The notes beneath the pieces are model-generated. The model made no database searches. It was not told where the DNA came from and worked only from the letters and a program-made list of their open reading frames with translations. Shown here in pieces: positions 26,889 through 35,775 of a stretch of DNA of 64,000 bases. The translations under genes were made by a program, and so were the position numbers. This stretch comes from an uncultured Mycoplasma sp. (GTDB lineage: Bacteria; Bacillota_I; Bacilli_A; RF39; UBA660), in contig CANRTI010000003.1 in the NCBI GenBank assembly GCA_947642635.1, forward strand, positions 22,186 to 86,185. The letters are read 5' to 3'. Each line of letters starts with the position of its first letter. The first letter of the stretch is position 1.

Positions 26889-27500
26889 CTATATCCATTT
26901 GTTTTTATCAATATAATATGTAATAGTTAAAAGAATAATTCCTGAAACTAAGAAACCACCAATAATATCACTAGCATAATGGGCTCCTAAATAAATGCGG
27001 CTCATTCCAACTAAAACAGGGATAATTCCTAATATAATACTGAAAATTAATTTCATTTTCTTAGATAAATTACTCTTAATTACTAAATAAATTAAAATTC
27101 CATACATAGAAAATGCAGCCATGGCATGACCACTTGGATAACTAAATGTGTGTTCTTCAACTAAACGTAAAACACTAGGACGATCTCTTCTAATTATTAG
27201 TTTAATAACATTATTAATAACTGTTGAAATAATTAAAGTAGCCGCCACCACAAAACCTTTATTTCTTTTTTTGAAAAAAATAAAACACCCTAAAAATAGC
27301 AAAACTAATATAATAATAAATAAAGTACTACCTAAAAAAGTAAAACATTTATATATGGTAGTTAAAGTACTATTCATATTTCTAGTAAGAAAATTATAAA
27401 TTGCAGTATCAAAACTAGCCATATTAGAAGTTTTGACTAAGACTGTTAATATTAAAAATAATACACCTAAACTAATTATATACCATTTACGATTTTTCAT
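26889..27500 (-). CDS. PAP2-family membrane phosphatase
   Basis: This is a 203-residue membrane protein with about six helices. All three lipid-phosphatase motifs are present: KLIIRRDRP (about residues 93-101), PSGH (about 122) and SRIYLGAHYASD (about 168-179). Such enzymes remove a phosphate from undecaprenyl pyrophosphate or phosphatidic/PG phosphates on the outer face of the membrane. Its position between a GT2-GtrA protein and a lipoprotein suggests recycling of the undecaprenyl carrier. Confidence 0.92.
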   Translation of the reverse strand: MKNRKWYIISLGVLFLILTVLVKTSNMASFDTAIYNFLTRNMNSTLTTIYKCFTFLGSTLFIIILVLLFLGCFIFFKKRNKGFVVAATLIISTVINNVIKLIIRRDRPSVLRLVEEHTFSYPSGHAMAAFSMYGILIYLVIKSNLSKKMKLIFSIILGIIPVLVGMSRIYLGAHYASDIIGGFLVSGIILLTITYYIDKNKWI

Positions 27501-27502
27501 TT

Positions 27503-28534
27503 CTATTCTCCTTTAAATACAAACTCTCTTTGAATAACTAAATTGATTATCCAAAGGATAAAATCTGTTAATATTTTAATTAAAATAACTGGGATATTTA
27601 ATAAATTAAATAAATAAGTAACAAAACATCCTGAAATAAACATTTGAATTATTACTAAAAAATAATATTTAATTAAAGATGGAATACTCATGTTTTTAAA
27701 GACTAAATTAGCATTAACAATATAATTATAAATTGATGATACTACTCGAGATAAAATAGTAGCTGCTAATATTTTACTATCAATAGTTAATATTCCTAAA
27801 ATACAACTAAATAAAGTTATATCTAAAACAAAAGATGAAAAAGATGCGAGAAAATATTTTAAAAATAATTTATAAATCATTATGGAATCTTTTAAAGGAT
27901 TAAAATGACTATTCGCATTACTATTTAAATAAATTGTTTCAATTAATACTTCTTTAATTGTAATATTAAATTCTTTACAAGCTATTAGCATATTTGTTTC
28001 ATATTCATAACGCTCACCTGGTAAATCAACAAATTTTTCCAGTAAATTTTTGCCTAAAGCTCGTAGTCCTGTTTGTGTGTCACTAATCTCTAAACCAATA
28101 AATATTTTAAAAATATTGCGAGTAATTTTATTTCCATGTTTACTTTTAAAAGGAACATTATCAAGTTCAAAATCTCTCACTCCTAGAACTAATTCATTAG
28201 GATGCTTTAGAAGAGTTTCAGCACACTTTTTGATATCTTTTACACTATGTTGCCCATCACAATCACACATAACTACCCCACTTAATTTGGGATGATTATT
28301 TAACAAATAGTTAAAAGCGTTTTTTAAAGCCCGCCCTTTACCTAAATTTTTATAATGAGTTAGAACTTCATAACCAGAATTTTTTAGTTCCTCAAAAAAT
28401 TTATTATGACTTTTTTTACTTCCATCATTAACAATTAAGATATTTTTAAATTCTTTGTGTAAATCTTTTAAAAATTTTTGCATTATTTTTTCTTCAGGAT
28501 CTAAAGCAGGGACTATTATATAAATATCTTTCAT
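27503..28534 (-). CDS. GT2 glycosyltransferase fused to a GtrA-like membrane domain
   Basis: This is a 343-residue fusion. Residues 1-215 form a dolichyl-phosphate-sugar-synthase-like GT2 domain: the start VPALDPEEKI, LIVNDGSK at about 35, VMCDCDGQHS at about 88 (the DXD region) and TQTGLRALG at about 150. Residues 220-343 are a GtrA domain of four helices, thought to flip or hold undecaprenyl-phosphate sugars. Together they would make and translocate a lipid-linked monosaccharide for envelope decoration. It sits 2 bp before the PAP2 gene and 10 bp after the next envelope gene. Confidence 0.88.
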   Translation of the reverse strand: MKDIYIIVPALDPEEKIMQKFLKDLHKEFKNILIVNDGSKKSHNKFFEELKNSGYEVLTHYKNLGKGRALKNAFNYLLNNHPKLSGVVMCDCDGQHSVKDIKKCAETLLKHPNELVLGVRDFELDNVPFKSKHGNKITRNIFKIFIGLEISDTQTGLRALGKNLLEKFVDLPGERYEYETNMLIACKEFNITIKEVLIETIYLNSNANSHFNPLKDSIMIYKLFLKYFLASFSSFVLDITLFSCILGILTIDSKILAATILSRVVSSIYNYIVNANLVFKNMSIPSLIKYYFLVIIQMFISGCFVTYLFNLLNIPVILIKILTDFILWIINLVIQREFVFKGE

Positions 28535-28544
28535 TTTAAAACTC

Positions 28545-29693
28545 CTAATCTTTTATTGCTTCCATATTGACTAATTTATAACCATTTTCATAATAAATGA
28601 AATATAAACGATCATGCATTACATCAACTTTATCCTCACTACCAACAACCATATTCTTTTCTAAATAAACTTCACAACTAAAAGCTAAATCATTATATGA
28701 TACACAATTTTTAACTGTTTCATTCGTAAAAACTGGATTTTTTAAACGATGTCTACTAACAAAAGTAATATCCACATTATGAGCCCAACCATAAGCCATA
28801 TCATACATATATGAACCATTAATTAAGTAAGGTGTTAAAACATTAAAACCATGATAACTACCTTGTAAATCATCAGTTAAAAACAAACTCCAATTTTCAG
28901 CTAATTTTAGAACATCAAAATCAGTTTTTAAATGACTTTTTAAACTATTAAAATCCGGATATTCTTGATAATTTTTCGTAACATTTATGACATTATCTTT
29001 AACTTCATATTTTACTTCTTTATGATTTTCATCAAATATTTTAATAACAGGTTCATAAACTAAATTTTTAATTTCATATTTTTTACTTTTAGCAATTTCA
29101 ATATATTCAGTTAAACGTTCTAATCCTTCAACATCACCTTCTTTAGCTACATCATCACTAGTAAGCTCTTGATTATTAATTACTACTTGATAATTACTAG
29201 GAACAGTTATTTCATAATTATAAATTCCATTTTCAAAATGTGTTTTATTATCTATTATTTCCCATTCATCAATTTTTAAAATCCCCATTCTCGTATAAGA
29301 ATTTATACTTTTTAAAGATACAGTACTAACTAATTTATCCTTATTATATAAATTATAAGCATAAATATCATCTTTTGTTAATTTACTATTTTTCTTAATA
29401 GTTAAATTAGCACTTTTATATAATTTATTAACTCCATCAATTATTTTAGCATTACTATTTTCAAATTTACTTATCGAAAACAAATTATTATCAATATTTT
29501 TAGTAAGTTTTCCTGAAGACGCTAAATAACTAATATAATTATCAACTAAATTACGTTCATAAACAATCATACTATTATAAACATATCCTAAAAAAATACC
29601 GCCCAAAACCAGCATAATAAGACTAAAGATAATTAAACCTTTTTTATAAAGACTAGTCTTTTGAAAACGACGAATTAATCTTAATTTGCGCAT
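28545..29693 (-). CDS. Membrane-anchored extracellular protein, TcaA-like layout (unknown)
   Basis: This is a 382-residue protein with a basic N-terminus, one helix (residues 19-42) and a large outside domain of about 340 residues. The central VPSNYQVVINNQEL segment resembles the repeat style of TcaA/YvbJ-type wall-associated proteins, but I cannot confirm the family. It lies between the phosphodiester glycosidase and GT2-GtrA genes with gaps of 4 and 10 bp, so an envelope role is likely. An AGGT site precedes the ATG. Confidence 0.65.
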   Translation of the reverse strand: MRKLRLIRRFQKTSLYKKGLIIFSLIMLVLGGIFLGYVYNSMIVYERNLVDNYISYLASSGKLTKNIDNNLFSISKFENSNAKIIDGVNKLYKSANLTIKKNSKLTKDDIYAYNLYNKDKLVSTVSLKSINSYTRMGILKIDEWEIIDNKTHFENGIYNYEITVPSNYQVVINNQELTSDDVAKEGDVEGLERLTEYIEIAKSKKYEIKNLVYEPVIKIFDENHKEVKYEVKDNVINVTKNYQEYPDFNSLKSHLKTDFDVLKLAENWSLFLTDDLQGSYHGFNVLTPYLINGSYMYDMAYGWAHNVDITFVSRHRLKNPVFTNETVKNCVSYNDLAFSCEVYLEKNMVVGSEDKVDVMHDRLYFIYYENGYKLVNMEAIKD

Positions 29694-29697
29694 ATAT

Positions 29698-30741
29698 TTA
29701 CCTCTTTTCTACAATAAATCCAGTAGGCAATTTCCAAGAAGAATTAGAATAATATAACGTAACAGAAGTCATTTCATATTTATCATCATAATACATACTT
29801 GATGATGAACCGCCATCGATATTAGCGGCATTGATTGCCCCATATTCACTCATTAAATCAATTAAATCGGAAGCTGTAGCACCTAAATGCCCATTTGCCC
29901 CACGTCCATCAGTTACTAAAAGGAGTACTGTTCCATCTGCTCTTTGACCTATAGCTGTTCTAGGGTTTGCTCCACTACCAGAACCCTTAGTTTCTCTTTC
30001 TTCGCCATTAATAATTAATTTAACAAAATGGTTATTGGCATCACTACTCTCTTCTTGGAAAGCAACAGCATCACGAATTTTTTCTTCTTTAATTATTTTT
30101 TCTACTGCACTCGCATTTTTACCACTTAAATCAATTATTTTTAACAAATTATCTTCATTAAAACCAACTAAGTGAAGACCAGCTATACCACTAGGACTAT
30201 TAAATTCAATTTTGCCATCTCGCACTACTAAGCCCATTGGTCTTCCTCCTTTATTACTATCAGAGACGTAAAGGCCACCATTAATACCAGCAAAAGCATC
30301 ATTATCTTTAACTAATTTATCTAAAGTTACGCCATATTCTTTCCAACTCCCATCAAAAATAGTGGCTAGTTTAACACGAGAAGGATCATTTACAATAATC
30401 ATTTTAGCAGCATAAGTACTACCAGCAATTTCTACTAACTCAATACCATCTTTATCTGGTTTTGATGTATCAATGTCAATTAAGCTATTATCTATTTCTT
30501 CATCTAAAGTCGCCATACTATTACTATCAACAATTTTTTGAACTTTACTATCACTCATAAACAATTTAACTACAAATTTCATTTGACCTGTTTCTAACAA
30601 GGTTGTGACAAATAAATTTCTTGCATGCTCGCTAGGGCCATAACAAAATATTAAGCCCATGGAATAGACAGTAACTAAAAGAACTAATACAAAAATTCCA
30701 ATAAAACTAAAAACCTTTCCAATCATTTTTACTACTTTCAT
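29698..30741 (-). CDS. Phosphodiester glycosidase (NAGPA-domain) exoprotein
   Basis: This is a 347-residue protein with one N-terminal helix (residues 10-30) and an extracellular NAGPA domain. Diagnostic blocks are DAFAGINGGLYVSD, PRTAIGQRADGTVLLLVTDGR and NAANIDGGSSSSMYYDD, where the GGSSS segment is the family signature. Members cleave sugar-1-phosphodiester bonds in wall polymers or glycans. It opens an envelope operon that continues with a TcaA-like protein, GT2-GtrA, PAP2 and a lipoprotein. Confidence 0.9.
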   Translation of the reverse strand: MKVVKMIGKVFSFIGIFVLVLLVTVYSMGLIFCYGPSEHARNLFVTTLLETGQMKFVVKLFMSDSKVQKIVDSNSMATLDEEIDNSLIDIDTSKPDKDGIELVEIAGSTYAAKMIIVNDPSRVKLATIFDGSWKEYGVTLDKLVKDNDAFAGINGGLYVSDSNKGGRPMGLVVRDGKIEFNSPSGIAGLHLVGFNEDNLLKIIDLSGKNASAVEKIIKEEKIRDAVAFQEESSDANNHFVKLIINGEERETKGSGSGANPRTAIGQRADGTVLLLVTDGRGANGHLGATASDLIDLMSEYGAINAANIDGGSSSSMYYDDKYEMTSVTLYYSNSSWKLPTGFIVEKR

Positions 30742-30840
30742 AAAACAACTCCACTTCCTAACTACATTTTGTTCTAAGTATCACTAACTATTATCATAAA
30801 TATAATTATACATCAAAAGTATAAAAAAAGAAATAAATTT

Positions 30841-32097
30841 TTAATTTACTTCTTCTAAAATCTTGGGTGCATACTCTATTTCATAGATTTTATTTTTTTC
30901 GAATTTTTTTTCAGTAACTACTTTTAAATAATTACTAGTATGCCCAATACTTTTATTATCTTTTACTTCTTCAATTAAAACTGCTACTTTTTGACCAATA
31001 AATTTTTGTTGATACTTATTTTCTAAAATTCGTGATAATTCTAATAATTTTTGAACTCGTTGTTTTTTTTCTAAACTAGCTACTTCAGGCATTTTGCTAG
31101 CTACTGTTTTTGATCTTTTAGAATATGGAAAAACATGTATTTTACTAAATTCTAGCTCTCTTGCAAGGTTATATGTTTCTAAAAAATCAGAAGATGTTTC
31201 CGAAGGAAAACCAACAATAATATCGGTAGTAATAGAGATATCTGGTCTAATAGATCTAATTAAAGCAATTTTCTTCCGAAAATAATCGGGATCATATTTA
31301 CGATTCATTAATTTTAAAATCTTTTGACTACCTGCTTGCAGTGGAATATGTAAGTGGTTACAAAACTTGGGATTTTCTTTTAACATCTCCATAAATTTAG
31401 CATTTAGCTCTGTTATTTCGACACTAGATAATCTAATTCTTTCTAAATTAGGAATTTTACTTAAAGCGTTAATAACATCTATTAAATCATAATCATTATA
31501 ATGATAACTACCAGTATGAATTCCCGTTAAAACTATTTCTTTGTGATTGTTTTGAACTAAAGTTTTGGCTTCGCAAATAATTTTAGAAAACTCTTTACTT
31601 CTATTTACTCCTCTCATGAAAGGAATAATACAATAGGAACAAAAGTTATCACAACCATCTTGAATTTTAATAAAAGCTCTAGTATGATTAAATTTATTAA
31701 TAACCATATCTTCAAAAGGTAAATTTCGGTTTTCTCCAATGAAGCAATATGGTTTTTTAGTTACAAGAAATTCTTTTAAAATTTTGGCAATTAAAGACTT
31801 ATTAGTATTACCCAAAAGAATATCTACTCCCATTTCTTGATATTCTTGGTAATTATTTTGCACACTACAACCAACAACAATTAAGATACTTTGGATGTTT
31901 TCTCGCCGAACTTTCCGAACATATTTTTTGCATTTTTTATCAGCTGTATTAGTAACAGTACAAGTATTGATAACAATTATATCAGCTTCTAACATATTTG
32001 ATGTAAAAAGAAAGCCATTAGTTTGTAATGACTCACTCATATAATTTGATTCATATGTATTTACTTTGCAGCCAAAAGTTTCAATATAAAACTTCAT
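30841..32097 (-). CDS. mtaB: tRNA N6-threonylcarbamoyladenosine(37) C2-methylthiotransferase MtaB
   Basis: This radical-SAM enzyme converts t6A37 to ms2t6A37 in tRNAs reading ANN codons. It has 418 residues. The N-terminal UPF0004 domain begins FYIETFGCKVNTYES and supplies three Cys (in FGCKV, NTCTV and VVGCS) for one Fe-S cluster. The radical-SAM triad is in QDGCDNFCSYCIIPFMRG (about residue 150). A TRAM-like domain follows at the C-terminus. The start motif and CSYCIIPFMRG favour MtaB over MiaB or RimO. AGGGGG precedes the ATG. Confidence 0.93.
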   Translation of the reverse strand: MKFYIETFGCKVNTYESNYMSESLQTNGFLFTSNMLEADIIVINTCTVTNTADKKCKKYVRKVRRENIQSILIVVGCSVQNNYQEYQEMGVDILLGNTNKSLIAKILKEFLVTKKPYCFIGENRNLPFEDMVINKFNHTRAFIKIQDGCDNFCSYCIIPFMRGVNRSKEFSKIICEAKTLVQNNHKEIVLTGIHTGSYHYNDYDLIDVINALSKIPNLERIRLSSVEITELNAKFMEMLKENPKFCNHLHIPLQAGSQKILKLMNRKYDPDYFRKKIALIRSIRPDISITTDIIVGFPSETSSDFLETYNLARELEFSKIHVFPYSKRSKTVASKMPEVASLEKKQRVQKLLELSRILENKYQQKFIGQKVAVLIEEVKDNKSIGHTSNYLKVVTEKKFEKNKIYEIEYAPKILEEVN

Positions 32098-32108
32098 AAA
32101 TAATCCCC

Positions 32109-32717
32109 CTAATTTAGTATGCTATTTAATTCTTTTAAAGCACTCAAGAATGCTTCTTCTTTTTGATAACTAATAACTCTTACGTCTTTAATTTCATCCC
32201 TTATGTTGGTATTTACTAAATCATTCAAATCGACCTTTTTAACAACTACATCATCTAATACTTCTTCTTTTTCATAATTAATCGCATAACCAGTTTTATG
32301 ATTTACTAATTCATCATAGCTAATAATGGCTTTTTCTTCTTGGTCTTTTTCATATTCATCACAACTAAGCCGCTCATTTTTTTCAGATTGTAATTTTTTA
32401 GTTAAAGAGTCTAAATCTAAAAGCACTCCTTCTTCATCATCATCAAAATAATTTGCTTCCTTCAGCGGTTCTTTTTGCGGTTCTTGTTCTAAATTTCTCA
32501 CAATTTCATTTATTACTGGATCTAATTTATCTTGCTTTTTAAGACCACTAAATTTATTTTTTATATTTTCTTCTTCATTCAAAACTTCTTTATTAATTTT
32601 AATAAAATAAACTAAAGTGACTAGTAAAATTAATAAAGTTATAATTGCTCCAAAAAATATTATATCAACAAAATTTAAATAATTAAAAAACTTAGAGATA
32701 TCTTTAATAAAATTCAT
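32109..32717 (-). CDS. Hypothetical single-pass membrane protein
   Basis: This is a 202-residue protein with an N-terminal helix (about residues 18-40) and a long acidic, probably unstructured cytoplasmic part rich in Glu, Asp and Lys. It is coupled to mtaB (11-bp gap). No domain was recognised. The layout, one anchor plus an acidic coiled tail, suggests a scaffold, but that is speculation. Confidence 0.65.
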   Translation of the reverse strand: MNFIKDISKFFNYLNFVDIIFFGAIITLLILLVTLVYFIKINKEVLNEEENIKNKFSGLKKQDKLDPVINEIVRNLEQEPQKEPLKEANYFDDDEEGVLLDLDSLTKKLQSEKNERLSCDEYEKDQEEKAIISYDELVNHKTGYAINYEKEEVLDDVVVKKVDLNDLVNTNIRDEIKDVRVISYQKEEAFLSALKELNSILN

Positions 32718-32857
32718 TTATATCACCACATTATTATTCTAACACTTAACGTAAACAAAAATAAGTGTTCTGTATTTGCTTTACATGCTTTTTTGCAAAT
32801 ATTGACACTTATTATAACATTTATCTTGACGGTATGCAATAAATAATTAATTCTTAA

Positions 32858-33360
32858 CTATCCCGCTATTTTAATTTTAGCTATATCACTTTCTTTTAAA
32901 CCAGTAGCAGCAGCTATATCTTGTTTTGATAACTTCCCTGTTTTTATAAGATTTCTGGCTGTACTAAGGGCTTTTTGTTTTTCTCCTTCAAGCCGCCCTA
33001 TATTCCGGCCTTCTTTTAACTTCATTTGGGCAGTATGCTCGATATCGGCTGCATGATAACTCTTCTGCACATTTATAAAACTGAAGTATTCGCTTGCAAA
33101 CTCACCTTTGCGAAATCTCTCCATTACACTTTGCATCTCTGTTAATATTTTACTCCCTTCTACTATTTTTTGTTCTTCTTCTACACTCCTTGCTTTCATT
33201 AATAAAAACAATTTCTTTATATCCTCATCTACATCATATCTACTATCTTTATAATTGTCAATGTTGATAAAGTCTACTTGGATTAAGTCATCTACTAGTA
33301 GTTTATTATTTCTTTTAATTTTACTTCTGGTAATTTAACTGGTGTATTATTAAATGATTT
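32858..33360 (-). pseudogene. Rpn-family (PD-(D/E)XK nuclease transposase-like) remnant
   Basis: An intact C-terminal reading frame (33211 to 32858, 117 residues) ends with the helical EGRNIGRLEGEKQKALSTAR and the KLSKQDIAAATGLKESDI tail typical of Rpn/PDDEXK_2 proteins. Upstream the same protein continues in another frame (DLIQVDFINIDNYKD and DVDEDIKKLFLLMKARS), interrupted by stops at about 33290. The N-terminal nuclease core is missing. This is therefore a decayed copy. A related C-terminus lies at the right edge of the window. Confidence 0.8.
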
Positions 33361-33436
33361 ATAAGCTAAATGAACTACACATATTAACCATTAGTCAAGT
33401 AACTTATACAATAAAAAAGAAGTATAAAACTTCCAT

Positions 33437-34714
33437 TTAATTTTTAACTATTTTATAAGGATCATTATAAGTACCACTACCAGTAACTTCAACATTCTTA
33501 ATTAAATTAATAACTGGTCTTACACCCCGATATAAACTACCATCGATATCACTTCTTAAATTACCATTAATATCAATAGTAAAGAAATTTATAAATGTAT
33601 CACTACCTTTAGCACTACTCATTGTAAACCAAGGATTATTAATATTAGAATTATATAAATAATAACTTTGATTTGTTCCATGCGGTGTTGCCCCTGCTAA
33701 GATAACTTCATCAACAGTAAGTAAGCCAATACTATCATTAACAGACTCTCCTAAACAATTTAGAGTAGGTATTTTATTAGTTAATACTCTACTAGCAGCA
33801 AGACTATTACCAGCATTATCATTACTTATATCACTACAAAATTTAGCATTAGCTATATAACTTGTATATTCTCGTAAATTATCTTGAAACCAAGCATTTA
33901 ATGTTGTTCTGATAGTACTATCTTTATAATTAAAGTTAGTATTTGTATAATAACTAGCAACATTATTAGTAATACCATCTAAAACTAATCTTACAGTTTC
34001 ATCCCCATTAATTCGCACAATCCGAAAATATAAATTATTAATTAAAACATAATTATTTGAAATAGAACCTCTAAAATAATAAGAATTACCTATATCATCA
34101 CTACTTTTAATTAAACCTTCTTCTGTAGTAGCAGCTTCATAACCAACTCTCGTTAAACTCTCTTCTTTAAAAGGATTGTTTTTTAAAATAGTGTTCGCAA
34201 AAGTAGTTATATGTTTATTTTGCATTCTAATATTTATTAAACCATTTAGAGAATTATTTTCTTCACTATTAGTTATTTCTAAAGTATATATTTTAGTCAT
34301 ATTAGCATCAATACTTATATAATCAGTTGTTATTTCATCAGTACTTTTTAATATACCTTCTAAAACTATTTCCCCATCTAATAATAATTTATAAGTTCCA
34401 TTTCCTCTTACTTTACTAAAATTAATATGGTAATAACTAGTTTCAGCACTACTATTAGTGATGGAAAACTTAATTTGATTATTTTTAGTCACATTAAATT
34501 TTTTACCATCAACATAATTTATCGAAAGAGTTCCATTAACTTCAATATCTGAGTCTAATATATTGTCACTACGATTAATATAAATAAATCCAAGTGCCAT
34601 AACCATAATTATTAATAAAGTAACTACAAATAATAAAAATTTATAAATCTTACGCATCTTTAATTTTACTAAAATTTCAGGTTTACTATTTTTATTCTTC
34701 AAATTTATCATCAC
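33437..34714 (-). CDS. Membrane-anchored surface protein with FGE/lectin-like C-terminal domain (putative)
   Basis: This is a 425-residue protein with a basic N-terminus, one helix (about residues 26-48) and an outside region. Residues 50-165 look like an Ig-type beta domain. Residues 195-425 hold a domain ending SLYRGVRPVINLIKNVEV, then GSGTYNDPYKIV. The same ending (SVRPVFYLKSDI, then GTGTQSDPYIIV) closes the 607-residue protein at 61502, so the two share a family. The Cys in FCSDI and NCLGE may pair. The function is unknown, probably surface recognition. The start is GTG 34714 or ATG 34711. Confidence 0.7.
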   Translation of the reverse strand: MMINLKNKNSKPEILVKLKMRKIYKFLLFVVTLLIIMVMALGFIYINRSDNILDSDIEVNGTLSINYVDGKKFNVTKNNQIKFSITNSSAETSYYHINFSKVRGNGTYKLLLDGEIVLEGILKSTDEITTDYISIDANMTKIYTLEITNSEENNSLNGLINIRMQNKHITTFANTILKNNPFKEESLTRVGYEAATTEEGLIKSSDDIGNSYYFRGSISNNYVLINNLYFRIVRINGDETVRLVLDGITNNVASYYTNTNFNYKDSTIRTTLNAWFQDNLREYTSYIANAKFCSDISNDNAGNSLAASRVLTNKIPTLNCLGESVNDSIGLLTVDEVILAGATPHGTNQSYYLYNSNINNPWFTMSSAKGSDTFINFFTIDINGNLRSDIDGSLYRGVRPVINLIKNVEVTGSGTYNDPYKIVKN

Positions 34715-34805
34715 CCTACTATTAAAGTATATTAAAAAGTCAATATATTGTCAACTGAAAAACCCAAAATTTAAAAACTTCTAGTTTTAAATGATTTATG
34801 GTAAT

Positions 34806-34829
34806 AAAAAAAGATGGATTAACCATCAA
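34806..34829 (-). terminator. Terminator after rpmF
   Basis: GATGG and CCATC pair across a 5-nt loop, followed by a run of T on the minus strand, directly past the rpmF stop. Confidence 0.7.
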
Positions 34830-34833
34830 TTTA

Positions 34834-35019
34834 TTATTCTGCTTCTTCTACTTTTAAAACATTTGCATTTTTATAGTTTCCACATTTTGTACAAGCTCTA
34901 TGAGGTCTAAGTGCGGCCCCACATTTAGAACAGGTAGTTACTGCTCCAACTTCTTTTTTCAAGTGGGTACGACGCATTCTTTTCTTGGTTTTACTTGTTC
35001 TTCTAAAAGGAACTGCCAT
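34834..35019 (-). CDS. rpmF: 50S ribosomal protein L32
   Basis: This is a 61-residue ribosomal protein. It begins AVPFRRTSKTKKRMRRTH, the conserved L32 start, and holds a zinc-binding set of four Cys (CSKCG and CTKCG). A good AAAGGTGATG region precedes the ATG. It follows the YceD gene by 2 bp, the arrangement seen across most bacteria. Confidence 0.97.
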   Translation of the reverse strand: MAVPFRRTSKTKKRMRRTHLKKEVGAVTTCSKCGAALRPHRACTKCGNYKNANVLKVEEAE

Positions 35020-35021
35020 AA

Positions 35022-35507
35022 CTAATCATCACCTTTCAATAAGTCTTTTAGTTTTTGAAGTCTGGGATCAATTTCAGTCTCTTTTTTAGGACCACTTAAT
35101 AATTCCCAACCATTCCCTTTTAAGTTTTTTGCAGTTTCTTCTAAAACTGTATAACTAATGGGAACTTCCAATACAATATTTTGCCATAAAATCCCTTTTA
35201 AATCAAGTCTATTTTGTACATTTTCATAACAATCAGTATAATTTTCAATAATTTCTTCTAAATTTTCTGTTATATCAATTTGAAAATCATACGGAACAGT
35301 TTTTAAAGTAATGGCATCACTTAAAAACATTGTCCCTTTAAATTGTAAATCTAAGTTAATATTTGCTTCTCCATCTTTTGTAATAATCCCTTTAACAAAA
35401 GCATTTTGTAAATCAATTATTCTCTTATCTAAATTGGCATCTTTCATTACTGGATAGTCTATAATAATTTTGTCTTCAACATTCAAAGTATTTAAATCAA
35501 TAATCAT
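35022..35507 (-). CDS. yceD: YceD/DUF177 family protein
   Basis: This is a 161-residue cytosolic protein of the DUF177 family, linked to 23S rRNA accumulation in plants and bacteria. The position directly before rpmF is the strongest evidence. The sequence shows the acidic central block (ENLEEIIENYTDCYENV) and the C-terminal DPRLQKLKDLL that closes most DUF177 proteins. The usual CXXC pair is absent, as in several Bacilli. Confidence 0.88.
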   Translation of the reverse strand: MIIDLNTLNVEDKIIIDYPVMKDANLDKRIIDLQNAFVKGIITKDGEANINLDLQFKGTMFLSDAITLKTVPYDFQIDITENLEEIIENYTDCYENVQNRLDLKGILWQNIVLEVPISYTVLEETAKNLKGNGWELLSGPKKETEIDPRLQKLKDLLKGDD

Positions 35508-35601
35508 TTATTTCACCAATTTTATCTTAACATAGATTAGAAAATTGTACAAGATAGGCACCAAGAAAAAATTTTTTAATATATTATAATAGGTGATGAT
35601 G

Positions 35602-35775
35602 ATGCCTAATAGATTTCCCCCTACTTTTTTTATTTTTGCGGCGATTGGTTTATGTATTTTAATTTTTTACCAATTAATTATTACTTTTATATTACCATTT
35701 CGTTATAATATTTTTATTTTATTTATCGAAATAATTTTATTGTTCATTTGTATCAGTCGTATAATATGGTGCTAA
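35602..35775 (+). CDS. Possible small hydrophobic protein
   Basis: This plus-strand frame of 57 residues has two hydrophobic segments and little else. It starts at one of three consecutive ATGs behind a weak AGGTG site and overlaps the 3' end of the convergent gene at 35737 by 39 bp. High Phe/Ile content can arise by chance in AT-rich DNA. Included only because the interval would otherwise be empty. Confidence 0.3.
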   Translation: MPNRFPPTFFIFAAIGLCILIFYQLIITFILPFRYNIFILFIEIILLFICISRIIWC

